DNA of 64,000 nucleotides from the NCBI RefSeq assembly GCF_025717515.1, contig NZ_JAJIRN010000009.1:1-64000 (forward strand), read 5' to 3'. The position numbers and the translations under genes were made by a program. This document shows, piece after piece, positions 26,548-34,532 of the stretch. The stretch is from Roseateles oligotrophus (lineage in GTDB: Bacteria > Pseudomonadota > Gammaproteobacteria > Burkholderiales > Burkholderiaceae_C). Position 1 is the first letter of the stretch. Every line of letters begins with the position of its first letter. The notes under the pieces are model-generated. The model did not search any database. It was given only the letters and a program-made list of their open reading frames with translations, and had not been told where the DNA came from.

Positions 26548-27218
26548 AAAGGTTTGCGCGGCGGCAAGGTCACGCTGGGCTGCAGCGGCACGGCGGATGC
26601 CGCTTGGGGCGCAATTGCAGCCTCGGCCGCTGCCGCGCCGCGTGGCATCAGCACCACACGTACCCGGCCGCTGGGGTGGGGCGAAGTGGCGCCGCCTTCC
26701 GCGGTGAAAATTTCGCTGCGGTTGTCATAGACGATCACGGCGCCGGTGACCTCGTCGGCGACCTTATTGCCCTGGGTGCGGCGCACGACCGCATTGCCAA
26801 GAAAGCGCACCGAGTCGCTGCGGGTGTCGTACTCCAGTGCATCGGCAAAGCCTTCGATCGCTTCGCCGGGCACGTCGCGGGCCTGCCGAAAGCTGACCTG
26901 CTTGCCGGTTTTGCCGCTCGCGTTGGCCTGGTAATAGCCGTCGCCGGTCTCACGCAGGTCGATGCGCTCGGCGCGCAGCACCAGGCTGCCGCGACTCAGC
27001 ACCACGTCGCCGAGGAACTCGGTTCTTTGATTGGCCACATCGACGCTGCCACCTTTTTGGGAGGCGATGTTCAGCGGCATCAGATGGTCGGCTTTTTCCG
27101 CTCGCGCCGGCGCGCCGGCCATTGCCAGCAGCCCTGCCAGCGCCAAGGCTGCGCCCGCCAGCTTTGGCAAGAAAACGGGCGTGTAGCGTTGGTGTTTGGG
27201 TAGGGGGATAGGCATCAT
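26544..27218 (-). CDS. lptA: Lipopolysaccharide transport periplasmic protein LptA
   Basis: This is an OstA-type beta-jellyroll protein: residues after the signal peptide (AGAPARA) read [44 protein letters not shown]. The family landmark [24 protein letters not shown] is present. LptA bridges LPS across the periplasm from LptC to LptD. I start it at the ATG pair 27218/27215 (MMPIPLPKH); the frame is open to 27266 but lacks a better start. The Pro/Ala-rich C-terminal tail is longer than in E. coli. lptC and kdsC, usually upstream, are not present here. Confidence 0.9.
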   Translation of the reverse strand: MMPIPLPKHQRYTPVFLPKLAGAALALAGLLAMAGAPARAEKADHLMPLNIASQKGGSVDVANQRTEFLGDVVLSRGSLVLRAERIDLRETGDGYYQANASGKTGKQVSFRQARDVPGEAIEGFADALEYDTRSDSVRFLGNAVVRRTQGNKVADEVTGAVIVYDNRSEIFTAEGGATSPHPSGRVRVVLMPRGAAAAEAAIAPQAASAVPLQPSVTLPPRKPL

Positions 27219-27298
27219 CTGAGTGGCGGCACAATTCTTGCAAGTCATTCTAGCCGGGCCTTGCAAAGCCAGTCGGTCGTCGCGGGCCCCTGGCCTGC

Positions 27299-27958
27299 TC
27301 AGCCCTTGGTGCGCGCCAGTTTGATTAAATAGTCGGCCACGGCCAAGACTTGCGGCACGCCACCTGCTTTGCTGGGCGAGGTCAAAAAACGCCCCGCCAC
27401 GCCTAGGGCCGGCACGCTGTCGGCGCGGTAGGCTTCGGCCAATTTGGTGGCTTGGCCCAGGCGGGTCTGAGCGCCGAAGGAGTTGAAGGCGGCGCCAAAT
27501 TTGGCCCCGTCCAGGCCCTTGCTAACGGCCCAAGCGATGATGGCCTTGTCGCTGCTCAGATCCAGGTGTTCGACCTGGACCGCGCTGAAAACCTGCTCAT
27601 GGATATCGCCCAAGCGGCCCATGCTCTCGAGCGCATAAAACAAGCGCTGGTGCAGCTTGTGCATCGCACCCACGCCGACATGGATGCGGCGCAGCTGCAC
27701 ATCCGGCGGCAAGGTCTTGCCCCAGGCGCTGAGTGCGGGATCAAAGGCCATGCAATGCGGGCAGGTGTAGAGAAAGAACTCGAAGATCTCGATCTTGCCG
27801 TCCGCGTTGGCGCTGGCCAGCGGCTGGGCGAGGCGCACAAACTGCTTGCCCTCGACCGGGCTGGCTTGACCGGCCGCCTGTGCGTGGCCGCTGCCGGGCA
27901 CGCCGGCCGCAGCCAGGGCTACAAGGCTGGCGTTGAAACTGCGACGTTGAAGCTTCAT
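27299..27958 (-). CDS. DsbA-family thiol:disulfide interchange protein, copy 1
   Basis: The 219 residues have an RR-containing N-terminal signal (MKLQRRSFNASL), a thioredoxin fold with active site CPHC in FLYTCPHCMAFDP, and the cis-proline segment VPALGV. DsbA proteins oxidise cysteine pairs of exported proteins. It lies five bases downstream of a second DsbA-like gene with parallel sequence throughout. The twin arginine (RRSFNA) resembles a Tat signal but lacks the full consensus. It is the distal gene of the argS-SPOR-dsbA-dsbA run, before lptA. Confidence 0.9.
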   Translation of the reverse strand: MKLQRRSFNASLVALAAAGVPGSGHAQAAGQASPVEGKQFVRLAQPLASANADGKIEIFEFFLYTCPHCMAFDPALSAWGKTLPPDVQLRRIHVGVGAMHKLHQRLFYALESMGRLGDIHEQVFSAVQVEHLDLSSDKAIIAWAVSKGLDGAKFGAAFNSFGAQTRLGQATKLAEAYRADSVPALGVAGRFLTSPSKAGGVPQVLAVADYLIKLARTKG

Positions 27959-27962
27959 CTGC

Positions 27963-28640
27963 TTAGGCCTTGTTGCGGGCCAGATTGATTAGATAGTCGG
28001 CCGCCGCAACCGCGCGCTGGCCATGCTGAACTTCGGTTTGCCCCTGCACGCCGGCCATCGCCGGCGAGGTCATGAACTTGCCGGCAATGCCCAAGGCCGG
28101 CACGCCGTCGATGCGATAGGCCTCCGACAGCTTGATGGCTTGGGCGCTCTTGGTCTGCACGCCAAAGGAGTTGAAGGCGGCGGTGAACTTGGCCATGTCC
28201 AAGCCCATGCGGGCCGCCAAGTCGAGGATGGACTTCTCATCGTCCAAATTGAGCCGTTCGACATGGAAGGCGCTGAACACGCGTGGGCGCAACTCCTCTT
28301 CCTTGCCCATCACCTCAAGCGCGAAGAACAGGCGCTGATGCAGTTTGATATTGGCGCGAAAGCCGACATGGACGCGGCGGAAGCTGACATCGGCCGGCAA
28401 GGCCTTGGACCAAGCCTCCACGACGGGTTCGAACGCAAAGCAATGCGGGCAGCCGTACCAAAAGAACTCGACCACTTCGATTTTGCCTGCAGGCACCGTC
28501 AGCGGCTGGGCCAGTCTCAAGAAGTTCTTGCCCTCGATCGGTCCACCCTGGGCAATAGCCACGCCAGGCAGGCTGCTGGCAAGCCCGGCCATGGCGCTCA
28601 GACCGAATACTGCGGAAAAATCGCGACGCTTCATCATCAT
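27963..28640 (-). CDS. dsbA: DsbA-family thiol:disulfide interchange protein, copy 2
   Basis: The start at ATG 28640 (MMMKRRDFSAVFG) follows GAGGA by a few bases; the longer frame to 28793 overlaps the SPOR gene and is not supported. The product has 225 residues with a signal region, the CPHC active site in WYGCPHCFAFEP and cis-Pro in VPALGIAGKF. This copy is closer than the downstream one to the usual betaproteobacterial DsbA, which commonly sits after argS and a SPOR gene. One of the two may be a specialised oxidase; which one cannot be told by sequence reading. Confidence 0.92.
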   Translation of the reverse strand: MMMKRRDFSAVFGLSAMAGLASSLPGVAIAQGGPIEGKNFLRLAQPLTVPAGKIEVVEFFWYGCPHCFAFEPVVEAWSKALPADVSFRRVHVGFRANIKLHQRLFFALEVMGKEEELRPRVFSAFHVERLNLDDEKSILDLAARMGLDMAKFTAAFNSFGVQTKSAQAIKLSEAYRIDGVPALGIAGKFMTSPAMAGVQGQTEVQHGQRAVAAADYLINLARNKA

Positions 28641-28698
28641 GAAAATCCTCGGGCAAAAATATAAAGGGGGATGGTGGGCAGTGCCTGTGCGCGCCTGA

Positions 28699-29409
28699 TC
28701 AGCGCTGCACACGCACCAGATTCGCTTCGATACCGGCGGCTTCGACCTTGCGCTGCATTTCTTCCGCTTCTTCGCGGTTCTCCAGCGGGCCAATGCGTAC
28801 GCGCATCACCGTGCGGCCGGACTGCTCGCGCTCCAGCACTTTGGCGCTGAAGCCCAGCATGGCCAAGCGAGCACGCTGCTGTTCGGCATCTTCCGTCTTG
28901 ACGAAGGCGCCGGCCTGCACGAAATACATGAAAGGATCGGCGGCGCCTGCCGCCGCTGCGGCGGTCTTGCTATCGGGCTTGCTGTCGGCCTTCTTTTCGG
29001 CGGCCTTCTCGCTTGGCTTTTCCGCAGATTTTTCGGCCGGCTTTTGAGTCGGCGCACTGGCTATTGCGGCAGGGGCGACGGGCACCGCCGCCGCAGGCTC
29101 GCTCGCAGTTGCTGGCGCGGTGACGGGCGTGATGGCAGGGGCAGCGCCCACCACACCGCTGGCGATCTTGGCGCCGGCCTTGCCTGCCAGCGGCGCATTC
29201 GGGTCCCAGTTCTTGTTGCGGGCGGCTTCCTCAACATCTTGCTCGGCGGTGCGCTGCGGCACCTTGTTGATGAAGGGAATCGGCACCTTGGCAATATAAA
29301 GGGCAACGCCCAGCGCGACACCCAGACCCAGCAGCACGCCGACGATCAGGCCCAGCACAAAGCCGCCGCGCTGTCCTTGCTTGTTGCTGCTACCGCTGCT
29401 TTGGCTCAT
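28699..29409 (-). CDS. SPOR-domain membrane protein
   Basis: The 236-residue protein has a short cytoplasmic N-terminus, one membrane helix ([26 protein letters not shown], about residues 15-40), a long Ala/Pro/Lys-rich linker and a C-terminal SPOR domain (about 165-235). SPOR domains bind denuded peptidoglycan at the septum, as in FtsN and DedD. The ATG overlaps the stop of argS (29406-29409). A role in cell division or murein maintenance follows from the domain; the exact identity is not determinable. Confidence 0.9.
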   Translation of the reverse strand: MSQSSGSSNKQGQRGGFVLGLIVGVLLGLGVALGVALYIAKVPIPFINKVPQRTAEQDVEEAARNKNWDPNAPLAGKAGAKIASGVVGAAPAITPVTAPATASEPAAAVPVAPAAIASAPTQKPAEKSAEKPSEKAAEKKADSKPDSKTAAAAAGAADPFMYFVQAGAFVKTEDAEQQRARLAMLGFSAKVLEREQSGRTVMRVRIGPLENREEAEEMQRKVEAAGIEANLVRVQR

Positions 29410-31124
29410 GCAGTTTCCTCGCTCGCTTCTCGGCTCATGGTGGTGGGTGCGGTGACGCCCAGTACGTCCAGCGCATTGGCAATCACCTGGCGGGTGGCTG
29501 CCAGCAAGGCGGCGCGCGCTTGGCTCAATTCAGCCGTCTGGTCCAGCACCCGTTCGGCCGCATAGTAACTGTGATAACAAGCGGCGAGGTCGCGCAGATA
29601 GAAAGCCACATCATGCGGCGCCAGCGATTCGGCGGCACTCGTCAACATGCGCGGGTAATCGGCCAGCTTGAGCATCAGGGCGGCCTCGGTCGGCGCCGTC
29701 AGCAGGCTCAGGTCGGCTTGGGCCAGCGTCGCCCTGTCGTCGTTTCCGCCGCCACGTGCGACCCAGTTGCGAATCACCGAGCAGATCCGCGCATGGGCGT
29801 ACTGCACATAGAAGACCGGGTTCTCGTCGTTCTGCTTCAGCGCCAGATCGACGTCGAAGGTGAACTCGGTGTCCGCCTTGCGGCCGATCAGGAAGAAGCG
29901 CACCGCGTCGCGGCTGGTCCAGTCGACCAGATCGCGCAGCGTCACATAACTGCCGGCCCGCTTGGAGATCTTGACCTCCTCGCCGCCCTTCATCACGGTG
30001 ACCATCTTGTGCAGGATGTAGTCGGGGAAGCCCTGCGGGATACCGACATTGGCCGCTTGCAGGCCGCCGCGCACACGGGCGATGGTGCCGTGGTGGTCGG
30101 TGCCCTGGATGTTGATGCACTTGGTATAGCCGCGCTGGAACTTGTCGATGTGATAGGCGACGTCGGGCACGAAGTAGGTGTAACCGCCTTCCGATTTGCG
30201 CATCACGCGGTCTTTGTCGTCACCGTAGTCGGTGGTGCGCAGCCACAGCGCGCCGCCTTCCTCGAAGGTCTTGCCGCTGGCCATCAGCTTGGCGATGGTG
30301 TCATCGACGCGGCCGCTGCTGTAGAGGCCGGACTCGAGGAAGTAACTGTCGAATTTCAAACCGAAGGCCTGCAGGTCCAGGTCTTGCTCGTGGCGCAGGT
30401 AGGCGACGGCGAACTGACGGATGCTGTCCAGGTCTTCGATATCGCCCGAGGCGGTGAACTGGCGGTCATCCGCAACCACCGTCTGCTTGGCCAAGAAGGC
30501 GTCGGCGATGTCCTGGATGTAGTCGCCGTTGTAGGCGCTCTCCGGCCAGCCGGCGTCGCCGGGTTTCAGCCCCTTGAGGCGGCATTGGGTGGAGTTGGCC
30601 AGCGTGGCGATTTGCACGCCGGCGTCGTTGTAATAGAACTCGCGGGTGACCTGCGAGCCTTGCGTTTTGAACAGGCTGCACAGCGCGTCGCCCAGGGCGG
30701 CTTGGCGGGCGTGGCCGACATGCAGCGGGCCGGTCGGATTGGCCGAGACGAACTCGACCATCACATGGCGATCATTTTCGGGCTGCTGGCCGAAGCGCTC
30801 GCCGCCGTTCAGCACCTCGGCGACGACGGCCTGTTTGGCGGCGTCGGTCAGGCGGATATTGATGAAGCCGGGGCCGGCGATTTCCATGCTGGCCACCCAG
30901 CGCTGGAAGGCTGGTTTGGCGCTCAGCGCGTCGATCAAGGCCTGCGCCAATTCGCGCGGGTTCTTCTTCAGCGGCTTGGCCATCTGCATGGCAGCCGTGC
31001 AGGCGAAGTCGCCATGGCTGGCCTGCTTGGGCGATTCAAAGGCAGCCAGCAGCGCGGAGCCGGGGCTGAGTTCCTGGATGGCTTCGCCCAGGGCGGCGAG
31101 CAGTTCTTGCTTGGCTTGGATCAT
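29406..31124 (-). CDS. argS: Arginine-tRNA ligase
   Basis: The 572 residues are typical of class Ia ArgRS: the HIGH-type signature is [14 protein letters not shown], the KMSK-type motif is [12 protein letters not shown], and the C-terminal DALR anticodon-binding domain (about 450-560) ends the protein. The reaction is ATP-dependent charging of tRNA-Arg. It heads a minus-strand run into the SPOR and dsbA genes. The kinase gene starts divergently only 31 bases away, so the two promoters must overlap. Confidence 0.97.
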   Translation of the reverse strand: MIQAKQELLAALGEAIQELSPGSALLAAFESPKQASHGDFACTAAMQMAKPLKKNPRELAQALIDALSAKPAFQRWVASMEIAGPGFINIRLTDAAKQAVVAEVLNGGERFGQQPENDRHVMVEFVSANPTGPLHVGHARQAALGDALCSLFKTQGSQVTREFYYNDAGVQIATLANSTQCRLKGLKPGDAGWPESAYNGDYIQDIADAFLAKQTVVADDRQFTASGDIEDLDSIRQFAVAYLRHEQDLDLQAFGLKFDSYFLESGLYSSGRVDDTIAKLMASGKTFEEGGALWLRTTDYGDDKDRVMRKSEGGYTYFVPDVAYHIDKFQRGYTKCINIQGTDHHGTIARVRGGLQAANVGIPQGFPDYILHKMVTVMKGGEEVKISKRAGSYVTLRDLVDWTSRDAVRFFLIGRKADTEFTFDVDLALKQNDENPVFYVQYAHARICSVIRNWVARGGGNDDRATLAQADLSLLTAPTEAALMLKLADYPRMLTSAAESLAPHDVAFYLRDLAACYHSYYAAERVLDQTAELSQARAALLAATRQVIANALDVLGVTAPTTMSREASEETA

Positions 31125-31155
31125 TCGGAGATTCTACGGGGCTCGGGCTCCCCTT

Positions 31156-32529
31156 ATGATGGCCCACATGTCCTCGGAGCTGGATCTGCCTTTGGAACCC
31201 AATGTCGACTTGCCGGTCTATATCGGCAAGTACAAGGTGCTGCGCCGCTTGGGCGAGGGCGCCACCAGCGATGTGTTCCTGGCCTTCGACGAGTTCCGCA
31301 AGGTCGAGGTCGCGATCAAGCGCATGCGGTTTTGGGCCACGCAAAGCCGTGCCGGACAGCAGGGCGATTACAGCTTTCACTTCTACGCCGCCGAGGCCGC
31401 GCTGGCCGGGCGGCTGCAGCATCCCAATGTGGTGCAAATCCTCGATGCGGTGCCCGAGCAAGACGCGCCCTATCTGGTGATGGAGTTCGTGCCCGGCGTG
31501 ACGCTGAAGCATTTTTGCCGCAGCGACCGGCTCTTGCCCTTGGACCAGATCGTCGAGCTGGGCTTCAAATGCGCGATGGCGCTGAGCTATGTGTTTCGCC
31601 AGGGTCTGATTCACCGCGACGTCAAACCGGCCAATTTGCTGGCGGTGCTGGACGCGCAGGGCCAGGTCACCGATGTCAAGGTCAGTGATTTCGGCAGCGC
31701 GCTGAACCTGCATTCCGACTCGACCCAGGTGCACCGGGTCGGCTCCTTGGCCTATATGCCGCCGGAGCAGATCGAGGGCGGCGATGTCGATTGCCGCGCC
31801 GACATCTATGCGCTCGGCGCCGTGCTTTACCACCTGGTGGCCGGCCGCCCGCCCTTTGATGCGCCGAGCCAGATGGCCTTGATGCATCAGATCTACCACC
31901 AGGCGCCGCCCTCGCTGGTCGGGCTGCGTGGCGGCGTCACGGCCGAACTCGATGCGGTGATTCTGAAGGCGCTGTCCAAGCACCCCGAGGCCCGCTATGC
32001 CGATTGGGAAGCCTTTGGCCGCGCCTTGTCCGAGCTGGTCTCCAAGCAGTTGGTGCCGCTGGCCCGCCTTTATGAGGTGAAGGATTCCGAGCGCTTCAAT
32101 ATGCTGCGCGAGCTGGAGTTTTTTGCCGATTTTGGCGATGTGGAGCTGTGGGAAGTGGTGCACCGCGGCCGCTGGCGGCGCTTTCCGCCCGAGCATGCGC
32201 TTTACAAGCGTGGCCAGGAGGGCAATACCTTTCACATCATTGCGCAGGGCGCGGTCGAGGTGTTTCGAGATGGCAACAAGGTCGCCACGCTGGGTCAGGG
32301 CACCTCGGTCGGCGAGATGGCCTATCTGGCGCCTAACCCCGACCTGCGTCGGCACAGCACCGATGTGTTGGTGAGTGAAATCTGCACGACGATCTCCTTC
32401 ACGCCCGAATCGCTGGGGATGTTGAGTCCGGAATGCCAGCATCGCTTTGACCGGGGTTTTATTCAAGTCTTGGTGCGGCGCCTGCACGCGGCACATGAAT
32501 CGATGGCGCATCCGCGCCGCATCATGTAA
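31156..32529 (+). CDS. Serine/threonine protein kinase with C-terminal cyclic-nucleotide-binding-like domain
   Basis: The protein has about 457 residues. A complete Hanks-type kinase domain spans about 24-290: glycine loop LGEGATSDVF, Lys55 in VAIK, catalytic HRD at 153-155 and DFG at 178-180, and an APE-like MPPEQIE. After a linker (ELEFFADFGDVELWEVVH) comes a cNMP/CRP-type beta-roll (FPPEHALYKRGQEGNTFHIIAQGAVEVF ... GEMAYLAP). There is no membrane helix, so it is cytoplasmic. Start choice among ATG 31156, 31159 and 31168 is open, since no ribosome binding site is visible. The architecture suggests kinase activity gated by a nucleotide or by protein contact; the Arg that contacts the phosphate in true cAMP sites is not obvious. 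Confidence 0.9.
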   Translation: MMAHMSSELDLPLEPNVDLPVYIGKYKVLRRLGEGATSDVFLAFDEFRKVEVAIKRMRFWATQSRAGQQGDYSFHFYAAEAALAGRLQHPNVVQILDAVPEQDAPYLVMEFVPGVTLKHFCRSDRLLPLDQIVELGFKCAMALSYVFRQGLIHRDVKPANLLAVLDAQGQVTDVKVSDFGSALNLHSDSTQVHRVGSLAYMPPEQIEGGDVDCRADIYALGAVLYHLVAGRPPFDAPSQMALMHQIYHQAPPSLVGLRGGVTAELDAVILKALSKHPEARYADWEAFGRALSELVSKQLVPLARLYEVKDSERFNMLRELEFFADFGDVELWEVVHRGRWRRFPPEHALYKRGQEGNTFHIIAQGAVEVFRDGNKVATLGQGTSVGEMAYLAPNPDLRRHSTDVLVSEICTTISFTPESLGMLSPECQHRFDRGFIQVLVRRLHAAHESMAHPRRIM

Positions 32530-32611
32530 ACCCGTCTTGAGTCTGTCGCGTTGACGTGTTTGAATTCGCTTGAAGCCGATTTCCTATTCACCCCAACCAG
32601 AAAGATCTCAG

Positions 32612-33004
32612 ATGAAGAAACTGATTAGCTTTGCAGCCTTGGCCGCGCTTGCTTTCGCTGGCATCGCGCATGCGGCCGACGCCACTTGCGATGCCCAAGC
32701 CACCGAGAAAAAGCTGGCTGGCGCCGCCAAGACCAGTTTCTTGAAGAAGTGCAATGCCGACCACCCCGCCGCCGCTAACCCGGCTTGCGACGCCAAGGCG
32801 GCCGAGAAGAAACTGCATGGCGCGGCCAAGACCAGCTTCATGAAGAAATGCGCGGCCGATGGTGGGCCTGATGCTGCAGTTGCCGCAGCTCCGGCGGCCG
32901 ATGCCGCCGCCGCATGCGCCGCCAAATCGGCCGAGAAGAAGCTGGCCGGCGCGGCCAAGACCAGCTTCGAGAAGAAATGTGTGGCCGACGCGGCCACCAA
33001 GTAA
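32612..33004 (+). CDS. Secreted PsiF-repeat protein
   Basis: The start ATG at 32612 gives 130 residues with a signal peptide (MKKLISFAALAALAFAGIAHA). The mature protein holds three imperfect units of the form C-(D/A)-A-x-x-x-EKKL-x-GAAKTSF-x-KKC, separated by Ala/Pro-rich linkers. This matches PsiF repeats, named after a phosphate-starvation-inducible E. coli protein of unknown biochemical role. E. coli PsiF has two units, here there are three. Each unit has one Cys at either end, six in total, consistent with intra-unit disulfides. Confidence 0.85.
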   Translation: MKKLISFAALAALAFAGIAHAADATCDAQATEKKLAGAAKTSFLKKCNADHPAAANPACDAKAAEKKLHGAAKTSFMKKCAADGGPDAAVAAAPAADAAAACAAKSAEKKLAGAAKTSFEKKCVADAATK

Positions 33005-33012
33005 ATCTTGGC

Positions 33013-33477
33013 TTAAACGATACCCAAGCCGCGGGCCAACATCACGCCGGCTGCAGGTATCAACAAGAGCAGGTGCGCGGTTCGCATGATTTGCGCCCGC
33101 ACCGCCTTGATTTCGGCCTCGACCGGCAAGGTGCCCTGCTGGTTCAGCTGGCCCAGCCAGCGCCTGAAGGCCAGGCTGGGCTTGACCGACAGCAACAAGA
33201 TCAGCAGCATCAGCCCCAGCTTGGCCCACCAAAGCGGCTGGCCGGCATACCAGGCGGCGCTCTTGAGGCCCCAGGTCGTGCGCGCCAGGCCGCTGGCCAA
33301 GACCAACGCGCCGGCCGTCAGGTAAATTTTGTCCAGCGTTACCAAGCGCCGCACGACGGCCGCATTGAGCCATTCGACTCGGCAAAGCGCCGCCTGGCTG
33401 CTGATGAAAACCACCAGGCTCAGTATGGCGGCGATGTGGAGATAGGCCAACAAGGCTTCTAGATTCATGGGCATCAT
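33013..33477 (-). CDS. DUF2214-family small membrane protein
   Basis: The protein has about 154 residues and four hydrophobic helices, the first being ALLAYLHIAAILSLVVFISSQAAL. The family motif region includes VRRLVTLDKIYLTAGALVLASGLARTTWG in pieces. Function is unknown. The ATG at 33477 overlaps the stop of the LysR gene by four bases (ATGA), so it is coupled to it; a second ATG at 33468 (MNLEALL) is the alternative. The longer frame to 33528 runs inside the LysR gene. It converges with the PsiF gene. Confidence 0.82.
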   Translation of the reverse strand: MMPMNLEALLAYLHIAAILSLVVFISSQAALCRVEWLNAAVVRRLVTLDKIYLTAGALVLASGLARTTWGLKSAAWYAGQPLWWAKLGLMLLILLLSVKPSLAFRRWLGQLNQQGTLPVEAEIKAVRAQIMRTAHLLLLIPAAGVMLARGLGIV

Positions 33478-34379
33478 GGGCGCCAATAGGCGTCGCGACC
33501 GTAGTTCAGTTTCAAAAAGTCTATCCACAAGCGCACTCGCAGCGGCAGATGCTTGCGCTGCTGGATCAGCACAAAGATGCCGTTAGGTGGCGCGGCGAAT
33601 GCGTCCAGCACGGCGACCAGTCGACCGGCCTGTATGTCGGCCTCGACCTCCCAGGTGCTGCGCCAAGCCAGGCCCAGCCCGGCCAGACACCAGTCGTGCA
33701 AGACCTGGCCGTCGCTGCAGTCCAGGCGGCCGGCGGGGCGGGCGAAGATCACTTCGCCGTCGACGAGGAAGGCCCAGCCGCGTGTCTGGCTGGCGTCGGA
33801 GCTGAGTGTGAGGCAGCTGTGGCGCGCCAACTCGGCAGGATGCAGCGGCGTGCCCGCCCGCTTCAAATAAGCGGGCGTGGCGACGCAGAGGCGGCGGTTG
33901 TCGGCGAGGCGTACGCTGACCAGGCTGGAATCCGGCAGGTCGCCGACGCGCACCGCGCAATCAAAACCCTCGCCGCTGATGTCGACCACGCGGTCGCTCA
34001 GGTTCAAGGAAATGCTGACATCCGGGTGCTCGGCCAGGAATTCCGGTACCAAGGGTGCCACATGGCGGCGCCCGAAGCCGGCCGGGGCGGTGATGCGCAA
34101 ATGGCCGCTGGCCTTGACGCCTCCGGCGCTGACGCTGGCCTCGGCGTTGTTGAAGTCGACCAGCAGGCGCTGGCAATCTTCCAGAAATGCGCTGCCCTCA
34201 TGCGTCAGGCTGATGCGCCTGGTGGTGCGCAGCAAGAGCTTGACGCCCAGGCGTGACTCCAGCGCGTCGATGCGCCGCCCCATCACCGCCGGGGCCACAC
34301 CTTCGATCAGGGCGGCGGCGGTCAGGCTGCCGCGGGTGGCGACCGAGACAAAGGATTCAATCTGCTTGAGGCGGTCCAT
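33474..34379 (-). CDS. LysR-family transcriptional regulator
   Basis: The 301 residues show an N-terminal winged HTH (FVSVATRGSLTAAALIEGVAPAVMGRRIDALESRLGVKLLLRTTRRISLTHEG, in parts) and a substrate-binding domain starting near residue 90 (GHLRITAPAGFGRRHVAPLVPEFL). It belongs to the large CrgA/AaeR-like group. It is divergent from malate synthase G with 153 bases between them, the classic layout for control of the facing gene. Whether it controls glcB, the downstream DUF2214 gene or both is inference. No effector can be named. Confidence 0.92.
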   Translation of the reverse strand: MDRLKQIESFVSVATRGSLTAAALIEGVAPAVMGRRIDALESRLGVKLLLRTTRRISLTHEGSAFLEDCQRLLVDFNNAEASVSAGGVKASGHLRITAPAGFGRRHVAPLVPEFLAEHPDVSISLNLSDRVVDISGEGFDCAVRVGDLPDSSLVSVRLADNRRLCVATPAYLKRAGTPLHPAELARHSCLTLSSDASQTRGWAFLVDGEVIFARPAGRLDCSDGQVLHDWCLAGLGLAWRSTWEVEADIQAGRLVAVLDAFAAPPNGIFVLIQQRKHLPLRVRLWIDFLKLNYGRDAYWRP

Positions 34380-34425
34380 AGGCGCTGATTGTGCTGCCGT
34401 GTCGAGCTAAAAAATCCATATGTCG

Positions 34426-34449
34426 CCTGATTTGTGCAAATTAATCAGG
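34426..34449. promoter_or_regulatory. Inverted repeat, candidate LysR operator
   Basis: The sequence reads CCTGATT, ten bases, AATCAGG: perfect 7-base arms with an inner palindrome-like TTTGTGCAAA. It lies in the LysR/glcB intergenic region, 47 bases from the LysR start and about 84 from glcB. Position and symmetry suit a LysR-type or other dimeric regulator site. Binding is inferred only. Confidence 0.45.
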
Positions 34450-34450
34450 T

Positions 34451-34475
34451 ATTCATTGCGTCTGAGGCGATGAAT
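34451..34475. promoter_or_regulatory. Second inverted repeat upstream of glcB
   Basis: ATTCAT at 34451-34456 and ATGAAT at 34470-34475 form perfect six-base arms, extendable by GC pairs with one mismatch (ATTCATTGC / GCGATGAAT). It directly abuts the previous palindrome. Together they could be a two-site operator or cover the glcB promoter. Confidence 0.35.
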
Positions 34476-34532
34476 GCGGGGCTGGTTTTCGCATAAATTC
34501 AGCTCATTCCTTTTTTACCTGGGCAACACATC

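Noticed and set aside
29520-31688. Long plus-strand reading frame (722 codons) across argS
   Set aside because: It is the antisense of argS, without any recognisable motif, and argS carries the HIGH- and KMSK-type motifs. High GC gives long shadow frames.
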